Source of the DNA: Aquimarina sp. ERC-38
GTDB taxonomy: Bacteria > Bacteroidota > Bacteroidia > Flavobacteriales > Flavobacteriaceae
Assembly: GCF_026222555.1 (NCBI RefSeq)
Contig: NZ_CP098511.1
Location: 3,949,501-4,013,500, forward strand
Direction: 5' to 3'
DNA: 64,000 nucleotides
Shown: positions 56,832-64,000 of the stretch, piece by piece
Numbering within the stretch: position 1 is the stretch's first letter
How the letters are laid out: every line of letters begins with the position of its first letter
Program-made: the position numbers and the translations under genes
Notes under the pieces: generated by a model
What the model saw: the letters and a program-made list of their open reading frames with translations, nothing else
Told to the model about the DNA's origin: nothing
Database searches by the model: none

Positions 56832-57635
56832 ATGAAGGAAATACATATTCGATTTTTATCAGGAGTACTGTATGTTTCTTTGGTTTTAACTGCTATATTT
56901 TTATCCCCCTACACCTTTATTGGCCTTTATTTTCTGTTGGGTATTATCAGTATCTGGGAATTTCAAAAGTTGATACACTTAAAGAGTTATGTTAATTATG
57001 CCGTTTTTGTATTGCTATTAATAGCTTTTCACCTATTCACTATACCAATCTATGTAAAACTTCTGATTTTAATTATAACCATTACCACACAATTATTTTT
57101 ACTCAAAGACCTGGTTACGATCAGGATCATACCTATGTATGAAAAAAGAAAATACATGACCACTATTTTCTTTCTCATTACTTCTTTTGTATTTCTAAGC
57201 TTACTTCCGTTTACGGGAAAAGATTACGACCCTATATTAATTACAGGACCCTTATTTTTAATATGGACTAACGATTCCTTTGCTTATTTAATAGGAAAAA
57301 ACTTTGGAAAAAGAAAACTACTAGAACGTATTTCACCAAAAAAAACCATAGAAGGATTCCTGGGAGGCTTGTTTTTTAGTATTATTGCCGGTTTGATTAT
57401 TGGACTTTATTCAAATTCCCTAACCTTATGGGTCTGGTTAATTATAAGTATAATAATGAGTATCTTTGGAACCCTAGGTGATTTGATACAGTCCAAGTTT
57501 AAAAGGCAGGCAGGAGTTAAGGATAGCGGTACCATCATGCCGGGGCATGGAGGCATTTTTGACCGTTTAGATAGTATTATTTTTGCAAGTCCGTTTTTAT
57601 ATGTTTTCTTACAAATCTTAGATTATGTTTCATAA
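56832..57635 (+). CDS. cdsA: Phosphatidate cytidylyltransferase
   Basis: Makes CDP-diacylglycerol from phosphatidate and CTP in the inner membrane. 267 residues with several hydrophobic helices; the catalytic end shows LFLIWTNDSFAYLIGKNFGK, SPKKTIEGFLGG, and the signature GTLGDLIQSKFKRQAGVKDS with MPGHGGIFDRLDSIIFASP. It overlaps psd by 11 bp. Together with psd it supplies phosphatidylethanolamine synthesis. Confidence 0.95.
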   Translation: MKEIHIRFLSGVLYVSLVLTAIFLSPYTFIGLYFLLGIISIWEFQKLIHLKSYVNYAVFVLLLIAFHLFTIPIYVKLLILIITITTQLFLLKDLVTIRIIPMYEKRKYMTTIFFLITSFVFLSLLPFTGKDYDPILITGPLFLIWTNDSFAYLIGKNFGKRKLLERISPKKTIEGFLGGLFFSIIAGLIIGLYSNSLTLWVWLIISIIMSIFGTLGDLIQSKFKRQAGVKDSGTIMPGHGGIFDRLDSIIFASPFLYVFLQILDYVS

Positions 57636-58278
57636 AGAAGGTTATAAAATTATTGCTGTTGTTCTTATTTTATTTTTAGGAATTAATGTAGCAGCCTACA
57701 TTGCTGTTCAGGATAAGCTTTGGATATCTCTAATTTTCTTTATAAGTCTGGTATTTGCTATTTTAATCCTGCAATTCTTCAGAAATCCCAAGCGTTTAAC
57801 GGTAGCAGATGACTTGACCCTGGTCTCACCGGTAGATGGAAAAGTAGTGGTTATTGAAGAAGTTTTTGAAAAAGAATATTTTAAAGATAACAGGATTCAG
57901 GTCTCGATTTTTATGTCACCCTTAAATGTTCATGTCACCCGTCATCCGATCGGAGGTATTATACAATACAGTAAATATCATGCCGGTAAATACCTGGTAG
58001 CCTGGCATCCAAAGGCTTCTGAAGAAAATGAAAGAACAACCGTGGTGGTCGCTAATGATTTTATTACCATTTTATACCGTCAAATTGCCGGTGCTCTGGC
58101 AAAAAGAATTGTCAATTACGCAAAACCTAATGAAAGTGTCGCTCAGGGAAGTGATAGTGGGTTTATTAAATTTGGTTCCCGGGTTGATGTTTTTTTACCT
58201 TTAGGTACAGATATCGCAGTATCTTTAAATCAAAAGGTAAGAGGCGGAGAAAGTGTGATTGCCCGTATTGAAAAATGA
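57625..58278 (+). CDS. psd: Phosphatidylserine decarboxylase, short form
   Basis: Pyruvoyl enzyme turning phosphatidylserine into phosphatidylethanolamine. 217 residues, the short PSD-A type. N-terminal hydrophobic helices (IIAVVLILFLGINVAAYIAV; LWISLIFFISLVFAILIL) precede VSPVDGKVVVIEE, SIFMSPLNVHVTRHPIGG and the self-cleavage site in FIKFGSRVDVFLP, where the Ser of GS becomes the pyruvoyl group. It overlaps cdsA by 11 bp and the acyl-CoA-binding protein gene by four (ATGA). Confidence 0.94.
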   Translation: MFHKEGYKIIAVVLILFLGINVAAYIAVQDKLWISLIFFISLVFAILILQFFRNPKRLTVADDLTLVSPVDGKVVVIEEVFEKEYFKDNRIQVSIFMSPLNVHVTRHPIGGIIQYSKYHAGKYLVAWHPKASEENERTTVVVANDFITILYRQIAGALAKRIVNYAKPNESVAQGSDSGFIKFGSRVDVFLPLGTDIAVSLNQKVRGGESVIARIEK

Positions 58279-58544
58279 AAGACGAAGAATTAAACATACG
58301 ATTCCGAGAGGCTTTTGAAAAGGCCAGTAAAACGAAAATTAAATTGCCACCGGATATTATGCTTCACTTTTATGCTTATTACAAGCAGGCTACCATCAAT
58401 GACTACAACCAGTTTCATACACCCTCCGGACAAAGTGAACTGCGAAACGCTTTTAAATTAAATGCCCTCTTTCAAATTAAAGACCTTACCACACAAGAAG
58501 CTAAGCGTGAATATATCGCTCTCGTGGAAAAGTATATTAAATAA
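58275..58544 (+). CDS. Acyl-CoA-binding protein
   Basis: An 89-residue four-helix ACBP: FREAFEKASKTKIKLPPDIM, LHFYAYYKQATINDYNQ with the conserved YxYYKQAT-like motif, and a C-terminal helix REYIALVEKYIK. It binds long-chain acyl-CoA in the cytoplasm. ACBP is mainly eukaryotic; in bacteria it occurs in scattered groups including Bacteroidota. The AGTGAxxxW-type tryptophans of eukaryotic ACBP are missing here. Start overlaps the psd stop, so it belongs to the lipid operon and may deliver acyl groups. Confidence 0.87.
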   Translation: MKDEELNIRFREAFEKASKTKIKLPPDIMLHFYAYYKQATINDYNQFHTPSGQSELRNAFKLNALFQIKDLTTQEAKREYIALVEKYIK

Positions 58545-58672
58545 TAAACGGTAAGGTAATATCATGATAGTTGGTAGTATTCAAATTAAAAGTGGTCAAT
58601 CTAATTAATGGAAAAAAACTAATTTCACATTTTGAGGTTCCTACAACCTTGTCAAACTTCTAAAAAATACTC

Positions 58673-59383
58673 ATGCTTGATTTTGACTTATTTCAAACTA
58701 ACGAAGATACCCCAGCACTCATTACTTCGATGGTCACTATATTACTTTCGTTTTTTTTATCCTCTATGATTGCAATAACCTATAAGTTCACTAATAGTTC
58801 TTTTGAAAAACGAAATCATTTATTACAAACCCTGGTTCTAATTTCAATGGTTGCTAGTGCAATTATGCTTGCTATCGGAGATAGCCTGGCAGTAGGACTC
58901 GGTATGTTAGGAGCACTTTCTATCATACGATTTAGAACTGCGGTCAGTGACCCTAGAAATATAACCTTTATATTTGCTTCTTTAGGAATAGGGATTTCTT
59001 GCGGGGTACTAGCATTTAATGTAGCAATAATTGGCACCTTATTCTTTTGTTTAATAGCAATATTCTTTCGTTACACCCCCTGGGAAGCTAAAAATAAAAT
59101 TTCAGGGAATCTTCATGTAAGATATCAAACCAAACAATTTTCTTCAGGTAAGATTCAAAAATTGATTATTCCATACACAAGCACGAATAGCATTATTGAG
59201 ATAAATACATTCCGTAAAACAAGAAATCAAAAAAACAAAAAGGTCTTTCGTAATGAGGAAGTTGTTCTTTTTATAGAGATATCAACTATTGAGCATTTAC
59301 AAGAGCTTTTACTTAAATTAAAGAGTACTCCGGGTATCGTTCAATATAAATTTATAAATAATGTAAATATCGGTAAATTATAA
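58673..59383 (+). CDS. DUF4956 membrane protein
   Basis: A 236-residue protein. The N-terminal half has about four hydrophobic helices and the diagnostic run GMLGALSIIRFRTAVSDPRN followed by ITFIFASLGIGISCGVL. The C-terminal 90 residues form a soluble alpha-beta domain (VVLFIEISTIEHLQELLLKL). DUF4956 proteins usually stand beside VTC-type polyphosphate polymerase and CotH genes; here neither is present, and the next genes are an adaptor protein and a TolC-like protein. Function unknown. Confidence 0.88.
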   Translation: MLDFDLFQTNEDTPALITSMVTILLSFFLSSMIAITYKFTNSSFEKRNHLLQTLVLISMVASAIMLAIGDSLAVGLGMLGALSIIRFRTAVSDPRNITFIFASLGIGISCGVLAFNVAIIGTLFFCLIAIFFRYTPWEAKNKISGNLHVRYQTKQFSSGKIQKLIIPYTSTNSIIEINTFRKTRNQKNKKVFRNEEVVLFIEISTIEHLQELLLKLKSTPGIVQYKFINNVNIGKL

Positions 59384-59432
59384 ATTTCCTATCTTTCCCT
59401 TTATAGGTTTGCAAACTCAAAAGCATGAATTT

Positions 59433-60479
59433 ATGACGAAAAAAAACATACATTACATTGTCATTGCTATTACTGGCTTTATTCTCCTTTTTTTACTATT
59501 TGTATCTTCAAAAGAAAGGGTTCAATTTTATGGAATAGCAGATAGTAAAGAAACAGTGATCAACTATAATTTTCCAGTTTTTATTGAAAAAATCTACGTA
59601 TCTCCAGGTAGTCCGGTAAAAAAAGGAACGCCGCTTTTAGGCATAAAGCTAGCACCAACCAATACTTCGTTAAAGACCCTTCCTTTAGAAATCGAGCAAC
59701 TACAAGCTGAAAAAGAGTTTTGGAAAACTAAAAAAACTCATGAAATTCAAAACACGTTATTGATCCAAAAAGAAGAGTTAAATAAAATTAACTATACCAT
59801 AGACCAGTTAAAAAAAATTAGCGATCAAAACACTTCTATTCTAAAAGAAATGAAAAGTTTAAAACTAGTTCCTAATGCGACAACCACAACAACAGAGGAT
59901 GAACTAAATATGCTCAAGAAACGTCGAGCAGACCTTTTGAAAAAATATAGTTTTACCCTAAATGCTTTAGAGAATGAGAAAGAAATAGGAAGTCAACCAC
60001 TATTTAAAGAAATGGAAAAAATTGCCGCTGAGGTAAATCTTGGAAATCACGAGAAAAATGACCTTATTATAATCAATGCTCCGGATGATGGTGTTGTCGG
60101 TGACCTTCTCTGTAAAACAAATACATATGTAAAACCTTTTGAAAAACTATTATCTTTTTATGAGTCTCATCCTAACATTATAAAAGGTTATATTCATGAA
60201 AATGCACATAGTAAAATTAATATTGGTGATAAGGTCTTAGTAAGTTCCAGTACAAATGATACCAAAGTTTACGAAGGTACAGTTACCGGCTTAGGGTCAC
60301 GAATTGTTACCATTCCTGAACGACTTCGAAAAATTTCACAAATAAAGATATATGGTCGTGAAATAAATGTTTTAATCGAAACCCAAACCAATAGCCTTCT
60401 TCAGAAGGAGAAAGTTTTACTAACACATTTAGAAAATAACGATAAGGATTTAAATAGGGTACCGGCAGTATTAAATTAA
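59433..60479 (+). CDS. HlyD-like membrane fusion (adaptor) protein
   Basis: The ATG at 59433 gives 348 residues; a TTG at 59409 would add eight. One membrane helix (IVIAITGFILLFLLFVSS) leads to a lipoyl half-domain (NFPVFIEKIYVSPGSPVKKG), a long coiled coil at about 70-195 (EELNKINYTIDQLKK; LKKRRADLLKKYSF), the second lipoyl half (INAPDDGVVGDLLCKTNTYV) and a beta-barrel part (INIGDKVLVSSSTNDTKVYE). This is the architecture of periplasmic adaptors in tripartite export. No ABC, RND or MFS pump gene follows; DUF4956 precedes by 25 bp and a TolC-like gene follows by 22 bp. Confidence 0.85.
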   Translation: MTKKNIHYIVIAITGFILLFLLFVSSKERVQFYGIADSKETVINYNFPVFIEKIYVSPGSPVKKGTPLLGIKLAPTNTSLKTLPLEIEQLQAEKEFWKTKKTHEIQNTLLIQKEELNKINYTIDQLKKISDQNTSILKEMKSLKLVPNATTTTTEDELNMLKKRRADLLKKYSFTLNALENEKEIGSQPLFKEMEKIAAEVNLGNHEKNDLIIINAPDDGVVGDLLCKTNTYVKPFEKLLSFYESHPNIIKGYIHENAHSKINIGDKVLVSSSTNDTKVYEGTVTGLGSRIVTIPERLRKISQIKIYGREINVLIETQTNSLLQKEKVLLTHLENNDKDLNRVPAVLN

Positions 60480-60501
60480 CACCTTCATTTAAAGGAATAC
60501 T

Positions 60502-61857
60502 ATGAGATCCTTAAAAAATATAATCAAACTAAAATTTCCAGCTATTTTATATGTTGCTTCCGTAGCTGTAGTAAGTTGTAAACAAGATGATGAAGTTAAA
60601 AAAGCAGAAGAGGAAGTTAGTGAGGAAGAAGAAATGATCGCATCTGATTTTATAAAAAAGTCTATGCGTAATTCCGGAAACCTTTTTAACATCCGTAATA
60701 TAACTTTCGGAATCTTATGTTGTTTTTTGTTTAATAAAAGTTATAGTCAAGATCTAATTACCACTGAAATATTCTTACAACGGTTTAAAGATAGTATATC
60801 CCAGGATGTTATCGAACCTGCTATGACCAAAAATAATCCTATTCTATCCAGGGTAGAATTTAGGAGTTCAACAGACGAGTTTAACTGGAACAGACAAGAA
60901 TACCAGCTTCGGTTAGAACCGGTTTCTTTTAAAAAAATAAAAATTGAGAATAAATTAATTTCCCTTTATCAGGATGAAGCAATAACGGATAATGACTTGC
61001 ACCAACAAGAAAGTCTAAGCAGTGCTTTAAAAGACTGGATTTTTTTAAAATTTTCTGAAAAACTCATAAGATTACATGATTCTCTCCAAGATGTATTAAA
61101 TGATCAAAAACTATTTGTAACTAGAGAGTTGGAGAACGGTTCCACAAATTATTTATCAATACTGAAAATCAAAAGTGAATTATTTAAAGTCCGGACTAAG
61201 TCAAAGAGCTTAAAATTTAAAGCCAGCAATATTCTAAAAAAATACAATTTAAGTAATAATTCCCAGCTAAATTTTGAAGGATTACCTTCGGTTTTTTCGA
61301 TAAAAGAATCTTTGATCAAAAAAAATCCCTTAGAAAATGAGCTGTTGATAAGAAAAACAAACCTGAAGAATAAAATCATAGATCAAGAAATCTTTCTGGA
61401 AAAGAATGAGAATCGTCCTTTTTTTAATTTTCTACAATTCGAATATCAAGGGCCTCACTCTAATAGTTGGCAAAACCGTATTGCCGTAGGTGCTTCCTTA
61501 ACCATACCTATCGAAAAAAGAAATTATTTAAAAATAAAGGAATTAGAATACAAAAAAATAGATCGTATTCAAGAAAGAAAAGCAGATAGTTTACTTAAAA
61601 CACAAGCGCTATATAATATAAAAGACGATTTAGTTTTTAAAATAGATACCTATGATCAAATACAAATGTTTACAAATCAAACTGAAAAATTCCTTGAAGA
61701 ATTATTGACAAAAATCAATACCACGAGTATGGATTTAAATGAATTATTAAAAATAAAGAAGGATATCTTAGTCAATAAAATATCCTCCAAAATATTACAA
61801 CAAGAAATTATTGAACAATACGTTCATTTTTCTAAAATTCAAGGTATTTTAAAATAA
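60502..61857 (+). CDS. TolC-like outer membrane factor behind a second, lipoprotein-type leader
   Basis: A 451-residue frame of two parts. Residues 1-54 look like the start of a lipoprotein (FPAILYVASVAVVSC, then a Glu-rich linker KKAEEEVSEEEE). Residue 55 is a Met (ATG at 60664) that opens a second, standard signal peptide (FGILCCFLFNKSYSQ). The rest, about 390 residues, is helical with long coiled coils (LHDSLQDVLNDQKLFVTREL; IKELEYKKIDRIQERK) and a central YQGPHSNSWQNRIAVGASLT strand region, the pattern of a TolC-type outer membrane efflux protein, weakly conserved. True translation may start at 60664, with the leader a remnant of a deleted lipoprotein gene. Confidence 0.7.
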   Translation: MRSLKNIIKLKFPAILYVASVAVVSCKQDDEVKKAEEEVSEEEEMIASDFIKKSMRNSGNLFNIRNITFGILCCFLFNKSYSQDLITTEIFLQRFKDSISQDVIEPAMTKNNPILSRVEFRSSTDEFNWNRQEYQLRLEPVSFKKIKIENKLISLYQDEAITDNDLHQQESLSSALKDWIFLKFSEKLIRLHDSLQDVLNDQKLFVTRELENGSTNYLSILKIKSELFKVRTKSKSLKFKASNILKKYNLSNNSQLNFEGLPSVFSIKESLIKKNPLENELLIRKTNLKNKIIDQEIFLEKNENRPFFNFLQFEYQGPHSNSWQNRIAVGASLTIPIEKRNYLKIKELEYKKIDRIQERKADSLLKTQALYNIKDDLVFKIDTYDQIQMFTNQTEKFLEELLTKINTTSMDLNELLKIKKDILVNKISSKILQQEIIEQYVHFSKIQGILK

Positions 61858-61873
61858 TTACAACGTTCTATAT

Positions 61874-64000
61874 TCATTTTAAATTTTTCAAACTTGCCTT
61901 TAACGTTGCAATTTTCCCTTCGGCGTCTTGCTCTTTTTTTCGTTCGTTAGCAATTACCTTTTCAGGAGCATTATTCACAAAACGTTCATTTTGCAATTTT
62001 TTCTGAACACTTTTTAAAAAGCCTTGGGTATAAGAAAGTTCTTCGGTAAGTTTTTTAATCTCACTTTCTATATCAATAGTTCCCTGGACAGGAACAAAAT
62101 ACTCATTTGCTCCTACGCGATAAGACAAAGCCCCGGTTATAGAATCTTTTACATAGGTAATAGCTTCTATATTTCCCATTTTTAAAATTAACGGATCGAA
62201 TGTAATCTCTTGGTTCGCATTATTTAAAACAGATAGCGATAACTTTTCTTTAAAAGAGATATTATTTTGCTTTCGGATATTACGTATTCCCGTAATTACT
62301 TCGGCTGTACTTTCAAACTGTTTAATCAAATTTGTATCAAAGGATTGCTGTAAAGGCCATGTGGATATAATAAGTGCTTCTTCCTTACTTCGCTTAGTGA
62401 TAGACTGCCAGATTTCTTCAGAAATAAAAGGTACAAACGGATGAAGCACTTTTAAATTTTCTTCAAAAAGATGAATTACCGATTTATAAGTTTCTGCATC
62501 GATAGGTTCCTGATATCCTGGTTTTACCATCTCTAATAGCCAACTGCAAAAGTCATCCCAGACCAATTTGTACGTTGCCATTAAAGCATCGTTTATCCGA
62601 TATTTTGCGTAATGATCTTCCAGAACCACTAAAGTTTGCTGAAACTTTGCTGTGTACCATTGAATAGCCAATTGTGAAGAGGCAGGTTGACTAATGTCAC
62701 GATCTACCTTCCACCTCTGTACTAAACGAAAGGCATTGAAAATTTTATTGACAAAAGCGCTCCCCTGGTGACAAAGATCTTCGTCAAACATAAGGTCGTT
62801 ACCCGCAGGTGAACTTAACAACATCCCTACCCGAACGCCATCTGCTCCATACTTATCAATTAAAACCAAAGGATCCGGAGAGTTACCCAGGGATTTTGAC
62901 ATTTTACGTCGTTGTTTGTCTCTTACAATCCCGGTTAAGTATACATTAGAGAAAGGTTTTTGATCTCTGTATTCATATCCGGCAATAATCATTCGTGCTA
63001 CCCAGAAAAACAAGATTTCGGGTGCAGTAACCAGGTCGTTTGTTGGGTAGTAATAGTTGATCTCTTTATTATCAGGTTCCAAAATACCGTTAAATACACT
63101 CATCGGCCATAACCAGGAAGAAAACCAGGTATCTAACGCATCTGCATCCTGTACTAAATCCGTAACGGTTAAATTCTTATTACCGGATTCTTTAATAGCC
63201 AACTGTAAAGCTTCTTCAACGTTTTCTGCAACTACAAAATTCGTTTTATGTTCTCCGTAGTAATAAGCAGGAATTTGGTGCCCCCACCATAGCTGCCGGG
63301 AGATATTCCAATCCCGTACATTTTCCATCCAGTATTTGTACGTGTTGATAAATTTTTCAGGAACTAATTGTACCTCTTTTTCTAAAACCGCTTCTAGAGC
63401 AGGTGCTGCAAGCTCTTTCATTTTTAAAAACCATTGATCACTCAATCGTGGTTCTATAACCGCTTTGGTCCGTTCGCTGGTTCCTACTTTATTTATATGA
63501 ATTTCGGTTCTTAGTAATATCCCTGATTCTGAAAGTTCTTTTTCAATTTCTTTTCTTACGACAAAACGATCTTTTCCCTTATAATGAAGCCCATATTGGT
63601 TTAAAGTAGCGTCTTCATTAAAGATATCAATGATTTCCAGGTGATGTTTATCGCCTAGTATTTTATCGTTCGGGTCGTGCGCGGGAGTTACTTTAAGGCA
63701 TCCGGTTCCAAATTCCATATCTACATATTCATCTTCAATAATAGGTATGCTTCGGTTTACGATAGGAACTATGGCTTTTTTACCTTTTAAATGTTGAAAA
63801 CGTTCGTCATTTGGGTTAATACATATGGCGGTGTCACCCATAATGGTCTCCGGGCGTGTTGTTGCAATGGTTAAGGTTTCATCTTCGCCTTCAATTTGAT
63901 ACGCTATAAAATAGAGTTTTCCTTCTTTTTCTTCATAAATCACTTCTTCATCAGACAAGGTAGTTCTGGCTTCGGGATCCCAGTTCACCATTCGGTAGCC
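61874..64000 (-). CDS. valS: Valyl-tRNA synthetase, 5' part cut off by the window
   Basis: Class I aminoacyl-tRNA synthetase charging tRNA-Val. The C-terminal 708 or so residues are in the window; the frame is open past 64000 and the N-terminal HIGH motif lies outside. Visible: editing-domain segments TIATTRPETIMGDTAICINP and KVTPAHDPNDKILG, WNISRQLWWGHQIPAYY, DTWFSSWLWPMSVF, the ATP-binding KMSKSLGNSPDPLVLIDKYG, the anticodon-binding domain and the C-terminal coiled coil (ELSYTQGFLKSVQKKLQNER). Convergent with the TolC-like gene, 16 bp apart. Confidence 0.96.
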   Translation of the reverse strand, partial: GYRMVNWDPEARTTLSDEEVIYEEKEGKLYFIAYQIEGEDETLTIATTRPETIMGDTAICINPNDERFQHLKGKKAIVPIVNRSIPIIEDEYVDMEFGTGCLKVTPAHDPNDKILGDKHHLEIIDIFNEDATLNQYGLHYKGKDRFVVRKEIEKELSESGILLRTEIHINKVGTSERTKAVIEPRLSDQWFLKMKELAAPALEAVLEKEVQLVPEKFINTYKYWMENVRDWNISRQLWWGHQIPAYYYGEHKTNFVVAENVEEALQLAIKESGNKNLTVTDLVQDADALDTWFSSWLWPMSVFNGILEPDNKEINYYYPTNDLVTAPEILFFWVARMIIAGYEYRDQKPFSNVYLTGIVRDKQRRKMSKSLGNSPDPLVLIDKYGADGVRVGMLLSSPAGNDLMFDEDLCHQGSAFVNKIFNAFRLVQRWKVDRDISQPASSQLAIQWYTAKFQQTLVVLEDHYAKYRINDALMATYKLVWDDFCSWLLEMVKPGYQEPIDAETYKSVIHLFEENLKVLHPFVPFISEEIWQSITKRSKEEALIISTWPLQQSFDTNLIKQFESTAEVITGIRNIRKQNNISFKEKLSLSVLNNANQEITFDPLILKMGNIEAITYVKDSITGALSYRVGANEYFVPVQGTIDIESEIKKLTEELSYTQGFLKSVQKKLQNERFVNNAPEKVIANERKKEQDAEGKIATLKASLKNLK

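Overview
The window is AT-rich chromosomal DNA from a member of the Bacteroidota, most likely a marine Flavobacteriaceae. The signs are several promoters of the Bacteroidota type (TTTG, 19 bp, TAnnTTTG), almost no Shine-Dalgarno sites, a type IX secretion C-terminal sorting domain, two TonB-dependent receptors with carboxypeptidase-regulatory N-domains (one beside a DUF4249 lipoprotein), a FecI/FecR pair, monomeric isocitrate dehydrogenase and a zeaxanthin-type carotenoid operon. Species cannot be named from sequence alone.

Layout. 1-5 kb: 3' part of a kynurenine 3-monooxygenase gene, a SAM methyltransferase, a palindromic intergenic element, a flavin reductase and an IS701-like insertion sequence with a frameshifted transposase. 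5-11 kb: a secreted beta-helix/T9SS protein, then a two-gene signalling unit (cNMP-domain histidine kinase plus a receiver/thioredoxin-reductase fusion lacking the redox cysteines). 11-14 kb: tRNA-Val, a patch with coding remnants, and a UvrD-like helicase carrying a nuclease insert. 14-22 kb: rplS, NADP-isocitrate dehydrogenase, a TonB receptor with DUF4249 lipoprotein, murQ and a small membrane protein. 22-30 kb: tRNA-Leu, a YciI-like protein, and a MerR/B12-type (CarH-like) regulator heading crtI-crtB-crtZ; two IS256-type copies, one nested and truncated, separate crtZ from convergent crtA, which overlaps a TlpA-like thioredoxin gene. 30-38 kb: yaaA, a cold-shock gene, rluD-PASTA divergent from ddl, an octamer tandem repeat, a LysE-type exporter, coaD and a SulP transporter.

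38-49 kb is signalling and envelope territory: a propeller-type LytS histidine kinase with its LytTR regulator, an orphan lipoprotein, a lipoprotein made of two nearly identical 165-residue halves, and an ECF sigma / FecR / STN-type TonB receptor set that should form one trans-envelope relay. 49-58.5 kb is core metabolism: M14 peptidase, Nudix hydrolase divergent from pyrE, SRPBCC protein, birA, rsfS, ftsH, then a tight LUD-cdsA-psd-acyl-CoA-binding-protein lipid operon. 58.6-61.9 kb holds DUF4956, a HlyD-like adaptor and a TolC-like protein without any recognised pump. valS, cut by the window end, closes the segment on the minus strand.

The best candidates for unusual biology are the B12-type regulator with a perfect 11-bp inverted repeat over its own promoter, the cysteine-less receiver/thioredoxin-reductase partner of the cNMP kinase, the DUF4956-adaptor-outer membrane trio, and the internally duplicated lipoprotein divergent from the sigma factor operon. 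All function calls rest on reading the sequence; no database search was run.
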